Shown one piece after another: positions 1-9,081 of a DNA stretch of 64,000 nt. The stretch is from an uncultured Alphaproteobacteria bacterium (GTDB lineage Bacteria; Pseudomonadota; Alphaproteobacteria; Rs-D84). Position 1 is the stretch's first letter. Each line of letters starts with the position of its first letter. The notes under the pieces are model-generated. The model had not been told where the DNA came from, made no database searches, and saw only the letters and a program-made list of their open reading frames with translations. The stretch is taken from NCBI GenBank assembly GCA_944392535.1, contig CALXWY010000001.1:1-64000 (forward strand), written 5' to 3'. The position numbers and the translations under genes are program-made.

Positions 1-560
1 TTGGATATTTCCAAATTCAACTGTCTGCACATCCCTTCTTGAATTTGATGAGCTGCTTTTATTCACAATGTTTGCGTAATTAATGGAACCCACTTTTCAT
101 TGGTCGTTCCGTTAACCGCAGAATTTCAGGGGTTGAGATTTCGTTTCTTCCGTTCCCAACTTGAAAGCCCGTATAGTATGTGTGCAAATCAATCAAAAGT
201 CAAGCATTTTGTTGAAAATAATTTCAAAAAAATTCCCAACCCAGGAAAAAATGCCGGATTTGCGCCATTTTAACCAGATTACATTTTTATGTTTTGTCAT
301 ACAAATCCCCATCAGACGATTCGTAAAACGACAAAAACATGATTCGTTATGACAGAATTTATGTCCGCCAATCACGATTCGTTATTATTCATACTTATTT
401 TTACAAAAATGCAGGATTTGCACCGTTGGTTGAAAATACCCAACACGGCGGATCACTGTTATATATAGGTCTGGGATTTATAATGTCAAGTACAAACACA
501 AAATTGATTTTTGATATTCATATCCAGATGCCCGGCATAGTACGCAATATGTGAAAAAAA
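1..560. other. Gene-free region with short imperfect repeats
   Basis: No convincing coding region is seen; the short open frames here lack ribosome sites and protein-like composition. The stretch holds short repeats. A 20-bp unit at 246-265 recurs at 405-424 with two mismatches, and the 10-mer GATTCGTTAT occurs at 341-350 and 376-385, with a partial copy near 319. This looks like decayed or repeat-derived DNA, but I cannot name the element. Confidence 0.5.
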
Positions 561-586
561 ACGCCCCGATATGGGGCCGTTTTTTA
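554..586 (-). terminator. Intrinsic terminator of the 584-1984 gene
   Basis: A GC-rich hairpin at 561-580 (GCCCC paired with GGGGC) is followed on the minus strand by a run of T (A-run 554-560 on the plus strand). It overlaps the stop codon of the minus-strand gene. Confidence 0.75.
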
Positions 587-1984
587 TGGACACACAGATA
601 ACTGTTTCAACACATTTTGTACGTCGTTATTCACAGAAACAGTAACTTCGCGTTGCAGACCATCTGTATATGTGTAATAAAACTTGTAATCTGCAAATTC
701 CGGAAACGCGGCATACGCCTGTTCAAACGGCGCCAACATTGCCTGGAACCATTGCCGCCCGCGACACAGACATCCGTTACGTACGTCTGCTGCGACCGCC
801 GCCGTTGCCGTATTTGGATATTTGGTATCCAGTTCATCATCTGTCATCATCAGACAACGCGCACCAAATCCGTAAAAATTCGCATCGTCAGACATAAATT
901 TATATACCAACCCATCTGATGCACCGGCCTGTTTCAGTGAATACACCATGCCATCTGTACAGCATGCGTTCGCAGAACTCATTAACATCTTGTAACGTTC
1001 CAGCAATGGCGCCGCCAACGGGTTATTCGCCGTAATTGTTTTATCACACCGTGCCGCCGCGATAAAATCGTCCATTAAATCTGTTCTGACCTTTGGACTG
1101 CGTGGCGATACCGTTTCACGAATTATCGGTTTTCTGCGCCATATTTCGCATTCTGTATCCGTTTCAAATGGGCACCCGTCACTGCGCCCGAATGTAACCG
1201 TCACCAATTCTGTTAAATCTTGGGCGACATATTCAGGGCGTGGCGCCGGCAATGTTATCTTTTGTTGTGGCGCGCAATCAACCATTGTGACATTTTCTTC
1301 GGTTGTAACTGTTTTAACACCACTGTCCGCGCAATCTTTATCAATTGTGACATCTGTTGTCGTGGTATCAGCCAACCATAAATTTTCAGATGGCATTTTT
1401 GGGGCCAGCAACGCTTCAACCCGCGCGCGCGTTTCGGCCATTTCCGCCATATTAGATTTGTATAAATTTATAACATCCGTATCAGACGGTTTGTATGGAT
1501 TCTGTTCAACATATGTTGCAACCGGCGCATTCGGCACATCGCCATCGCGAATATATAATTCTGGCATCGGGCGCAAGAACCAGTCACTGTAATCCTTGTA
1601 CTTGTAACTGGACACAGAATCGTCCCATATTGGTGCCCCATCCCATTTATCCACCGTTTTGTCATATCCGGTGATTTCATATTCACTGGTTGTGCCGTCC
1701 CATAACTTTGGACGCGTATCTTCGGGCACCGGTTTGATAGATAACAATTTTACAGAACGCATCGGCATCTGGTACGACGACACATACTGAACCGGGGCCG
1801 CATACTGTGGCACCGCCGGAACCATGCCGTGTTGCGCAACATCCGGCACAGTACCGTACATCGGCGCCGGCGGCATAATAATTGGGTCAATACGGCACCC
1901 GTCGCCAACGCAATCGGATGCCATAACAGATGTCGCCCCGCACAACCCCAGCAGGGACGAAAAAATCAAAATCCGTTTCTTCAT
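584..1984 (-). CDS. Secreted hypothetical protein with scattered cysteines
   Basis: A 466-aa protein of unknown function. It begins with a clear Sec signal peptide (basic start, hydrophobic core, cleavage near VMA-SD, about residue 22). A Pro-rich stretch follows at about residues 36-75. The rest is mixed with around a dozen cysteines, including DCVGDGC just after the signal and a C-terminal CLCRG motif, so disulfides in the periplasm or outside the cell are likely. No transmembrane segment follows the signal. The start has no Shine-Dalgarno. A TATTAT -10 box ends only 7 nt before the ATG, so the mRNA is probably leaderless. It is divergent from the 2099 gene. I recognise no family. Confidence 0.75.
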   Translation of the reverse strand: MKKRILIFSSLLGLCGATSVMASDCVGDGCRIDPIIMPPAPMYGTVPDVAQHGMVPAVPQYAAPVQYVSSYQMPMRSVKLLSIKPVPEDTRPKLWDGTTSEYEITGYDKTVDKWDGAPIWDDSVSSYKYKDYSDWFLRPMPELYIRDGDVPNAPVATYVEQNPYKPSDTDVINLYKSNMAEMAETRARVEALLAPKMPSENLWLADTTTTDVTIDKDCADSGVKTVTTEENVTMVDCAPQQKITLPAPRPEYVAQDLTELVTVTFGRSDGCPFETDTECEIWRRKPIIRETVSPRSPKVRTDLMDDFIAAARCDKTITANNPLAAPLLERYKMLMSSANACCTDGMVYSLKQAGASDGLVYKFMSDDANFYGFGARCLMMTDDELDTKYPNTATAAVAADVRNGCLCRGRQWFQAMLAPFEQAYAAFPEFADYKFYYTYTDGLQREVTVSVNNDVQNVLKQLSVCP

Positions 1985-1991
1985 ATATTGA

Positions 1992-2020
1992 ATAATATCA
2001 CAAAAGAAAATCTTTTTGAA
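1992..2020 (-). promoter_or_regulatory. Promoter of the 584-1984 gene, probably leaderless
   Basis: On the minus strand a TTCAAA -35 (2015-2020) and a TATTAT -10 (1992-1997) are separated by 17 nt. The -10 ends 7 nt before the ATG, so transcription should begin at or next to the start codon. Confidence 0.5.
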
Positions 2021-2043
2021 TACAAATTTACATGATTTTTATG

Positions 2044-2073
2044 TTGAGATTATTTTCTTGTTTTTGTTATATT
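2044..2073 (+). promoter_or_regulatory. Promoter of the 2099 gene
   Basis: TTGAGA (2044-2049), an 18-nt spacer and TATATT (2068-2073) precede an AAAGGGG ribosome site and the ATG at 2099. Confidence 0.55.
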
Positions 2074-2098
2074 AACCTGAAACAGCAAAGGGGAAACA

Positions 2099-3040
2099 AT
2101 GAAAAAATATATCGCTTTGATGATGGTGCCTGCGCTAGCAATGCCGGCATTTGCAAACGAAACAGAAACATCCGATTTGACCGAAGAAACAATCGCGGTG
2201 GCGGATGCAACCGACGCTGTGGAATCTGGGGCCAGCGTGACGGATACAGACACGGGGACATCTGTGTGGAATGATCCAGCCGCCAAATTTCCAAATGGGT
2301 TACAGTTTGGTGTCGGGATTTCTGCGACCAGTGGACTAAATGGATTTATTGGATACGCAAATAAAGATTTTGATTCTTTTTGGTTAAAGCGTATTGGGGT
2401 ACGCTTGGACTTTGCAGGAACCGCCCCGGTAAAATCAATGATAAATTCGGGGATTGATTCAATTATGGGCGACGGATTTGATATGGGCGATGGACTGGCC
2501 ATTACAGATGCCGGTATCGGGGCCCAACATTTTGCCGCATTAATTGATATATATCCATTCGGGAATACATGGTTCTTGGGCGGAATCAGAATCACCGGCG
2601 GTTATTATTGGGGTGATTTAGAATTAAGCGCGCGTTTAAGTGGCGAAATTAGCGATTTACCAGATGACGAACTGTCGTTCACATTGGATGACAAGACTTA
2701 CAGATATGTCGGGAATCAAATGAATGCATCGGCAAATCTGAACTGGAATACCAGTGGGCCATACTTGGGTGCCGGTTTTGATTTAGGATTGTTCGCAGGT
2801 TTCAAAATATATCTGGATGCCGGTGTTGTGTTCACCAGCCAGGCCGCGCAACTGGGGCTGGATATACCGGTGGATAATCTGCAAGTTATGGAAAACGGTC
2901 GCTGGGAACCGGTGGATAATCCACAACTGGAACAAGAATTAAATACGTCTGTTAATTCCGTGTTGGATGAAGTACAACCAGAATTAAATAAACTGACATT
3001 CTATCCGATTATAAAAATTGGATTTATGTATCGCTTTTAA
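2099..3040 (+). CDS. Probable outer membrane beta-barrel or surface protein
   Basis: A 313-aa protein with a textbook Sec signal peptide (MKKYIALMMVPALAMPAFA, cleavage before NE). An acidic, Thr/Asp-rich linker covers residues about 20-55. The rest has alternating hydrophobic and polar residues, many Gly and aromatic residues (FGVGISATSG, GAGFDLGLFAGFK) and ends in IKIGFMYRF. The terminal phenylalanine is typical of outer-membrane barrels recognised by the BAM complex. The predicted location is therefore the outer membrane; ligand and function are unknown. A strong AAAGGGG site precedes the start, and a bidirectional terminator follows directly. It stands alone, divergent from 584-1984. Confidence 0.8.
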   Translation: MKKYIALMMVPALAMPAFANETETSDLTEETIAVADATDAVESGASVTDTDTGTSVWNDPAAKFPNGLQFGVGISATSGLNGFIGYANKDFDSFWLKRIGVRLDFAGTAPVKSMINSGIDSIMGDGFDMGDGLAITDAGIGAQHFAALIDIYPFGNTWFLGGIRITGGYYWGDLELSARLSGEISDLPDDELSFTLDDKTYRYVGNQMNASANLNWNTSGPYLGAGFDLGLFAGFKIYLDAGVVFTSQAAQLGLDIPVDNLQVMENGRWEPVDNPQLEQELNTSVNSVLDEVQPELNKLTFYPIIKIGFMYRF

Positions 3041-3070
3041 TAAAAATCCGCCAAACGGCGGATTTTTATT
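3041..3070. terminator. Bidirectional intrinsic terminator
   Basis: The palindrome AATCCGCC-AAAC-GGCGGATT is flanked by A-runs and T-runs on both sides. It serves the 2099 gene on the plus strand and the 3302 gene on the minus strand, whose stop codon lies inside it. Confidence 0.85.
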
Positions 3071-3302
3071 TTTTCTTTAATATTTGCTTTTGCAATTTTA
3101 ATATTTCGTTTTCACGTGTTTTGATGGTGCCGATTAATCGCATATTTTCTTGGCGCAGCGCATCAATATCACGACGATTAATCTGTATTTCGGCGGTCAA
3201 ACTGCGGTTTTTATGCCGGTTAAACACCAACATTATCAATGCCCCCATTACCGCACCAATTGTTCCAACAGTCAAATCATATAAAACATCTGTTATAACC
3301 AT
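3066..3302 (-). CDS. Small membrane-anchored coiled-coil protein
   Basis: A 78-aa protein. Residues about 8-28 (VLYDLTVGTIGAVMGALIML) form one hydrophobic, Gly-containing membrane segment. Residues 35-78 are charged and heptad-like (RRDIDALRQENMRLIGTIKT), so they likely form a coiled coil facing the cytoplasm or periplasm. It resembles small single-pass coiled-coil proteins in layout only; no family is recognised. A TATATT box ends 6 nt before the ATG and no ribosome site is visible, so this may be another leaderless gene. It lies downstream of the HAD gene on the same strand. Confidence 0.6.
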   Translation of the reverse strand: MVITDVLYDLTVGTIGAVMGALIMLVFNRHKNRSLTAEIQINRRDIDALRQENMRLIGTIKTRENEILKLQKQILKKK

Positions 3303-3335
3303 GTCTGGAATATAACAGATATAATATTTTTTGCA

Positions 3336-3938
3336 CTAGGCAGATTTTCTTAATCCTGTTTTGCGGTCAATCCATACGGCTTCATCTGCGATTTCCATCA
3401 ATGGCATATCAGACGCGCTGTCTGAATATGCACGCACAACATGTGGAATAATTTTATTCTTGGCCGCCCATTTGTCCATTGCGACAACTTTGTTTTTTCC
3501 CCAGCACAAAAATTCATACTGCCACGGTTTTTTTTCGTCCATGCGTGAACACAGAACCGCATCAAATTTCATATCGCGCACCAGTTGCGGGATAAAATAG
3601 TCTGGACTGGCCGAAATCAGCAAAACAATGCGGCCCGCCGCACGTTCTTTGGCAACCTGGTCTGCGGCCCATCCAAATCGTTCGCGCCGATGCTGGCAAA
3701 CAAAGCCCGGAACAAAGTGTTGAATCATATCCGGGGTTAAGAAACGTCGCATCATTTGCCGCCACCAAATGCCCGCCGGATTTAATATGCGCCCAACCGC
3801 CGCAATCCCAATCAGCGGCGCAAACAACCACGGACGACCAGAATTACGAAAACAATATTTGGCAAATTCCATATTAGAATCATGCGCAGACAATGTTCCA
3901 TCAAAATCAAAAACAACAACGTCTTCTTTTCTTAACAT
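3336..3938 (-). CDS. HAD-superfamily (subfamily IB, SerB/CicA-like) phosphatase
   Basis: A 200-aa hydrolase expected to dephosphorylate a small substrate in the cytosol via an aspartyl-phosphate intermediate. All HAD motifs are visible: motif I DFDGT with Asp11 (nucleophile) and Asp13, motif II Ser109 in LLISAS, a motif III lysine at 148 or 150, and motif IV DSASD with Asp173/Asp177. The helical cap between motifs I and II fits subfamily IB (SerB-like or CicA-like). Substrate cannot be told from sequence; phosphoserine is possible but not supported by neighbours. AAGGAAAA precedes the ATG. It is separated from the efflux operon by an intrinsic terminator. Confidence 0.85.
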   Translation of the reverse strand: MLRKEDVVVFDFDGTLSAHDSNMEFAKYCFRNSGRPWLFAPLIGIAAVGRILNPAGIWWRQMMRRFLTPDMIQHFVPGFVCQHRRERFGWAADQVAKERAAGRIVLLISASPDYFIPQLVRDMKFDAVLCSRMDEKKPWQYEFLCWGKNKVVAMDKWAAKNKIIPHVVRAYSDSASDMPLMEIADEAVWIDRKTGLRKSA

Positions 3939-3997
3939 ATTATATTTTCCTTGTTAATTAAACATGGTCGCATTATATAACGGTATATTTTATCATG

Positions 3998-4026
3998 CAA
4001 ATAAAAACGGGGCGCACCCCGTTTCT
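3998..4026 (-). terminator. Intrinsic terminator of the efflux operon
   Basis: The hairpin AACGGGG-CGCA-CCCCGTT is followed on the minus strand by a T-rich run. It lies immediately after the stop of the RND permease. Confidence 0.8.
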
Positions 4027-7000
4027 ATTTTTTATTGCGATGTTTTAACCGTTGCCGTCCGCGTTCAACCAAAAAGAACAATGCCGGGGTTAATACGAAT
4101 GTAAATATCATACTGGCCATCATTCCGCCAATCATAACCGCGGCCATTGCAACCTTTAATCCGTCTGAACTCCATAATTGCGGTAACATGCCGGTCATAA
4201 CAGCAATTGATGTCATCAGAATCATAGACTGTTTGGACTTTAATTCCGACCACAGGGCATCATATGCACGTTCGCCGTTTGCAATACGATTAACGGTTGG
4301 TTCCAAAACCAGAATATTATTATTAACCACCAATCCAACCAACATCACAAACGACACCATCGCGCCAACATTCATTGATGCCCCAGACAAGAACATCAAT
4401 GCAAATACGCCGGCAAAACTGGTTATGATAGATGTTGCAATCGTAAATGGATGTGCCAGTGAATTCAGAATTGCTGCCAGCAACATGTACGTCAATATAA
4501 CCGCCAGCAAGAATGCCATGCCAATTTCACTGGTCGTTTCGCTTTGGATTTCAGACATACCACCGAATTCCGCGCCATACCCAGCATCCCAGTTAATTTT
4601 GGCAATGGCGGCCTGGATTTTTTTCTGGACCGGCCCCATTGTAGATTTACCAATATTAACGTCTATTTCGGTAATTCTGTTTTTATCAATACGGCTGATA
4701 TTCGGCGTTGCGTTCACATGCTGGATATCCCCCAGTGACGACAATGGCACCATTCCTTTCTGAGAATTAACAAACACATCATCAAACACAGACACATTTT
4801 TGAATGGTTCGGCCAGTTCCAAAATAATCGGATATTCTTCGCCATTTTCTTTATACTTATAACTGTCGTTACCATACAAGGCCGTACGCAGCGTCATGCC
4901 AGCATAAGAATTACTGACGCCCCAGAAATTCATTTTTTCTTGATTTGGAACAAATCGTGTTTCTTTGCCGGGTTCTTGCTGGGCCAAAACGGCTGTTTGG
5001 ACTTCGGGAATCTGGTTTATCATATCCAGAATTTGATTGGCATATGCGTTTCGCTTGTCATCATCTTCGCCGTATATGTTCAGTACAATATCCGCCGATG
5101 ATGCCCCCGCTGATATCGCCGCACCAGCCCGTATTTGAATTTCAACATCTGGGATGTCTGATAGCACCGGCATAATCTTGCGCGCCAATTCTTTATCAGA
5201 TATATCACGTTCAGAAACATCCGACAATGTTAATTTAATTGCAATATTCTGTAATCCCCGTTCACCGATTTTTACAGACACAGCACGAACGTCATCAAAC
5301 TGGGCCACGCGCGATTCAATCTGCTTGGCAATTTCAGACGATTTTTCGTATGTTGCCCCCATCGGTGCACGCGCAGTTATGTTTATTTCATTTGTATCTG
5401 TGGCTGGGGTGAATTCATTACCCACAAATCGCATCAGCATCACAGAACCAATCAATATCGCCACAGCCATTATAACAACACGCCACGGATGTGCATGCTG
5501 GTAATCAAACCAACGACGCAAACCAGATTTTGGCAATGATTCAGTAGTGTTTTTATCATCCGCGATAACGCGTGCACGAACCGTTTTGGCATTTTGTGTT
5601 TTCTTAGTTTGGCGTTTTTGTGATATTCGTAATATTTTGGCAATCATCATCGGGGTCAATGTGAACGAGAATACCAATGACAGCAACGTTAAATAAACAA
5701 CTGTTAATCCAAACTGGTTCATAAACTGTCCAGCAATTCCGCCCATAAATGCCAACGGCAAGAACACAACAACATTTGTTCCAACCCCCGCCAGTACGGA
5801 TACCCATACTTTTTTAGTACCGTCAATTGCGGCATCTTCGGGATTTTTGCCGTGGCGCATTTCTTGTAACGCAGATTCAATCAGAATAATTGCGTTTGAT
5901 ACCAGTGTTCCCAACGCCGATGAATATGCCAACAATGTCATTGCATTGATTGTAAAATTACTGAAATCCATAAAAAAGAATCCGGCAATTAATGACGCTG
6001 GTATCACAACACCGGCAATAATTGTTGAACGCCAATTGCGCGTAAACGCCAACAAAACAAGAACTGTAAATAATATCCCCAGCAATATACCACCGATGGT
6101 ACCGTACGTTTCGTCTGCAACAGAAACAGAAGAATCAGAAATTATTTCCATTGTAGCGCCCGGAAAACGTGATTCTAAATCATCTTGAAATTCGGGCATT
6201 TGTTTGCGCAATTGACGCGAAATGTTAATTGCATTACCATCAGATGATTTTATAACAGACGCAATAATAACTTCTTGGCCATTATATCGGGCACCATTTT
6301 CAATGTCACGGGCAACATCACTGACCGATGCAACGTCAATCAGTTTGAATGTTTGGCCTTCCATAGTGGTCAGTTGCAAATTGGCAATTTCATCAACACT
6401 GCTGAATTCACCGACAAAGCGCACAGTGGATGAATCAAGACCATATTCAATTTTTCCACCAGGAACATTTATATTGTGTGACCCCAACGCAGATACCACA
6501 TCTATCAGCGTTGCGCCATTGGCGGCCAATAAATCAGGATTAACCGCAATACGAATTGCACGTGTTTCGCCGCCGAATACGGACACATTGGCAACACCCG
6601 CAATCCCCGTCAGTTTGTTTGATAATACATTATCCGCATATTCTTGCAAATCACGTAAATTATCACCGGCAATCATTATATCCATAACCGGTTGTTCCAA
6701 TGGATTCAATTTTTCAACAACAGGCTGTTCCATATCTGCGGGAAAATCCGATATCAACGAATCCAGTTTTGTTTTTACCTCGCTTGCTTTGTCATTAACA
6801 TCAACGCCGATATTAAATTCGGCCATTACAAAACCGCCATTTTCAAATGCCTGGGATGTTATTTTTTTGACTTCGGATACTTCGGATATCGCATCTTCGG
6901 CGCGTTTAATAATTTGGGATTCTATTTCTGCGGGGGCCGCCCCAGGATATATAAACGTTGCCGTTACCATCGGCAAATCTATCGCCGGCGTGCGTTCAAT

Positions 7001-7093
7001 GTTCATTTTCGGAAATGATACTAATCCCAATACAACCCAGAACAACACAAACATTATTGTCGTAATTGGACGACGCACAAAAAACTTTAACAT
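4025..7093 (-). CDS. RND efflux permease with altered proton-relay residues
   Basis: A 1022-aa AcrB-like inner-membrane transporter, the normal length for the family. The N-terminus MLKFFVRRPITTIMFV is typical TM1, and the internal duplication (porter domains between TM1-2 and TM7-8) is evident. Oddly, the TM4 segment that holds the two proton-carrying aspartates in AcrB (GLLVDDAIVV, Asp407/408) reads GTLVSNAIIL here, with Ser399-Asn400. The TM10 lysine (Lys940 in AcrB) also reads as Asn in GLVVNNNIL. Coupling may be altered. It is last in the operon marR-tolC-adaptor-RND, 45 nt after the adaptor, with an AGGGGGTT ribosome site. A second RND subclass with different coupling is the alternative reading. 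Confidence 0.9.
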   Translation of the reverse strand: MLKFFVRRPITTIMFVLFWVVLGLVSFPKMNIERTPAIDLPMVTATFIYPGAAPAEIESQIIKRAEDAISEVSEVKKITSQAFENGGFVMAEFNIGVDVNDKASEVKTKLDSLISDFPADMEQPVVEKLNPLEQPVMDIMIAGDNLRDLQEYADNVLSNKLTGIAGVANVSVFGGETRAIRIAVNPDLLAANGATLIDVVSALGSHNINVPGGKIEYGLDSSTVRFVGEFSSVDEIANLQLTTMEGQTFKLIDVASVSDVARDIENGARYNGQEVIIASVIKSSDGNAINISRQLRKQMPEFQDDLESRFPGATMEIISDSSVSVADETYGTIGGILLGILFTVLVLLAFTRNWRSTIIAGVVIPASLIAGFFFMDFSNFTINAMTLLAYSSALGTLVSNAIILIESALQEMRHGKNPEDAAIDGTKKVWVSVLAGVGTNVVVFLPLAFMGGIAGQFMNQFGLTVVYLTLLSLVFSFTLTPMMIAKILRISQKRQTKKTQNAKTVRARVIADDKNTTESLPKSGLRRWFDYQHAHPWRVVIMAVAILIGSVMLMRFVGNEFTPATDTNEINITARAPMGATYEKSSEIAKQIESRVAQFDDVRAVSVKIGERGLQNIAIKLTLSDVSERDISDKELARKIMPVLSDIPDVEIQIRAGAAISAGASSADIVLNIYGEDDDKRNAYANQILDMINQIPEVQTAVLAQQEPGKETRFVPNQEKMNFWGVSNSYAGMTLRTALYGNDSYKYKENGEEYPIILELAEPFKNVSVFDDVFVNSQKGMVPLSSLGDIQHVNATPNISRIDKNRITEIDVNIGKSTMGPVQKKIQAAIAKINWDAGYGAEFGGMSEIQSETTSEIGMAFLLAVILTYMLLAAILNSLAHPFTIATSIITSFAGVFALMFLSGASMNVGAMVSFVMLVGLVVNNNILVLEPTVNRIANGERAYDALWSELKSKQSMILMTSIAVMTGMLPQLWSSDGLKVAMAAVMIGGMMASMIFTFVLTPALFFLVERGRQRLKHRNKK

Positions 7094-7138
7094 GATAAAT
7101 AACCCCCTGTGATAAAAAACGTAATTATGGAATTGATA

Positions 7139-7738
7139 TTATTTTTGTATCCAAACTTTATCACCCGCATCAACGTGCGATAAAATCACAACATCACCAT
7201 CGCCCAGTCCGTCAACCATCGCAAAATCGGCATCTTGGCGCAGGATAGTGATATTACGTGGGGTGGCCGTACTGTTTTCATCAACAACCATAACCGCATT
7301 ATTATCAATCGCCGCCAATGGCACAAAATAGCCATCTGATTGGAATTCAGCGTATTGTAATCCATCTGATGCGCCACGCGTACGTACAACATGCATTCCA
7401 GTGTTCAAATCAACATTTTTTGATACAGATATAATTTCGCCGTCACCGACACGTTGGCCTGGGGCCAATTTGCCGACACGGGTCGCAGATATTAGTGCAC
7501 GGTTGTTTTTTATTTCAATGGGTTCGTGCAACGTGCCTGGGGTGCGGCGCATTTCCATCACATATACAGGCGCACCAACATCCAATGCGTTTCGGACCGG
7601 ATTAAATATTGCGCGGGCATTTTCTGCGCCAATGGCGGCACAACGAAACACAAACCAACCAACCAAGGCAATTGCGCATGCACCGTACAAGAATTTCTTT
7701 GTTTTTTGTGGTTCCAGTTTTGTCGTAACAGATTTCAT
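7139..7738 (-). CDS. Short membrane-fusion (periplasmic adaptor)-like protein
   Basis: A 199-aa protein with one N-terminal membrane anchor (about residues 16-34). The C-terminal half reads like the beta-barrel and membrane-proximal parts of RND adaptors: YFVPLAAIDNN, a V-x-V-D-E-N strand, and GLGDGDVVI near the end. Typical AcrA-type adaptors are 350-400 aa. The lipoyl and long alpha-hairpin domains that dock on TolC cannot be found. It is placed exactly where the adaptor belongs, between tolC (2 nt gap) and the RND gene, so it probably bridges or regulates the pump. It could be a reduced adaptor, or the pump may borrow another. No frameshift remnant is visible upstream, since tolC ends directly before it. 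Confidence 0.6.
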   Translation of the reverse strand: MKSVTTKLEPQKTKKFLYGACAIALVGWFVFRCAAIGAENARAIFNPVRNALDVGAPVYVMEMRRTPGTLHEPIEIKNNRALISATRVGKLAPGQRVGDGEIISVSKNVDLNTGMHVVRTRGASDGLQYAEFQSDGYFVPLAAIDNNAVMVVDENSTATPRNITILRQDADFAMVDGLGDGDVVILSHVDAGDKVWIQK

Positions 7739-7740
7739 CT

Positions 7741-9081
7741 TTATTCACCTAGTTTTTTAACTGATTCTGCCGCCATCAAGATATTATATTTTGCGTTCAG
7801 CAGCGCCATATCCAATTGATACAGACCGGCGGATACTTCGGACAATTCAACCGCAGACGTTTGTCCGGCGGCAAAACGTTCGCTGGAAAACTTATATGCC
7901 TTGGCGGCCAAGTCACGTGCGTTTTCCAATGTTTTCAGATTTCCACGCAAATGATTATACTGGTCAATTGCACGATTGTATTCTTCGGTTGTTAATTTTT
8001 TCGCCTTGTCCAAATCTTGACGTGCAGATTCCGCATTCATCGCCTCAACCGTGGCATTAGCCATATTTAATCCGCCGGAAAAAATCGGCACCTGTAACGC
8101 AACGCCCCAATATCCAGACTGGGTATTAATACTGTCGCTGTGAAACAGGTTATTAAAATCTTGGTCCAGTGTTATGTAATTATACGACGCCGTTGCCGCC
8201 AATGTTGGCAACGCATTTGCACGTTGGGCGCGAACATTGCGTTCATACATCTGGATTTGTTCATTCAACATATCCCATTGTGGGGTTGACGTTAATTCCC
8301 CCGCATTCAAATCACCAAAATTTTTTGGAAATTCGTCCGTCAAATTTAATTCTTCATTAATATCAATCCCGGCCAGAATCTTTAACATTCTGTGCGCCGT
8401 ATCACGATTGAATTCGGCGTTTGATAAATTAATTTCTTTGGTCGCAATATCTGATTCTATTTTGACCAGATTAATACGATTTGCGCGCCCAGCGGATGTC
8501 AGACTTTTCTTTGCATTACGTGCCGCATTCAAATCTGCGCGCGATATTTTAACAATTTCATCTGTCATTTTTGCCGTCCAATACAAATCAACCGCGCTGT
8601 AACGTACCTGGCGTTGGGTCATTTCTTGACCGGCTTGGGCCATTTTGATTGCAGACTTGACACTTTTGACCGCGTTACCAATTTTACCAAATGTGTAAAT
8701 TGGCTGGGTAACAGAAATTCCCGCCATAAACATATTGTCCGGAATGTCTAATGTGCTGGACATCGGCTGTTGCGTCATTGCCGACACCATTGCGCCAATT
8801 TCTGGGGGAACGTCTATGCTGTATGACTTGAACGGATTTTCCATATCAACAACATTCATATATGTTGCCGTCCCTTCTATTTTGAACCAGCGATTTGCAT
8901 TCACCGCATCCAGCGACGCTTCGGCTTTTTTTACATTGGCGGCGGCTTTTTTCAAATCTTGTGATTGGTCAAGAATCATATCAACCGCCGTATTCAACGA
9001 CAAATCCATTGCGTGCGCACACGGCGCAAACGCCATAACCGACAATACAACAACCGCCAGATTTAATTTACGCATTCGCAA
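7741..9081 (-). CDS. TolC-family outer membrane efflux protein
   Basis: A 446-aa outer-membrane channel. It has a signal peptide (cleavage near AHA-MDLSL), then two repeats of the TolC fold with long Ala/Lys/Asn-rich helices (KKAAANVKKAEASLDAV; ARNAKKSLTSAGR) separated by short strands. The length matches family members. It would form the outer-membrane exit of the RND pump encoded downstream. The start overlaps the end of marR by 14 nt, and the stop is 2 nt from the adaptor start, so it is a tight operon probably controlled by the MarR protein. The substrate is unknown. Confidence 0.9.
   Translation of the reverse strand: MRMRKLNLAVVVLSVMAFAPCAHAMDLSLNTAVDMILDQSQDLKKAAANVKKAEASLDAVNANRWFKIEGTATYMNVVDMENPFKSYSIDVPPEIGAMVSAMTQQPMSSTLDIPDNMFMAGISVTQPIYTFGKIGNAVKSVKSAIKMAQAGQEMTQRQVRYSAVDLYWTAKMTDEIVKISRADLNAARNAKKSLTSAGRANRINLVKIESDIATKEINLSNAEFNRDTAHRMLKILAGIDINEELNLTDEFPKNFGDLNAGELTSTPQWDMLNEQIQMYERNVRAQRANALPTLAATASYNYITLDQDFNNLFHSDSINTQSGYWGVALQVPIFSGGLNMANATVEAMNAESARQDLDKAKKLTTEEYNRAIDQYNHLRGNLKTLENARDLAAKAYKFSSERFAAGQTSAVELSEVSAGLYQLDMALLNAKYNILMAAESVKKLGE

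Noticed and set aside
4035-7112. Long open frames on the plus strand opposite the RND permease, including 6222-7112 and 4035-4763.
   Set aside because: They lie fully antisense to a well-supported gene, lack ribosome sites and have the Thr/Ile-rich composition typical of reverse frames.
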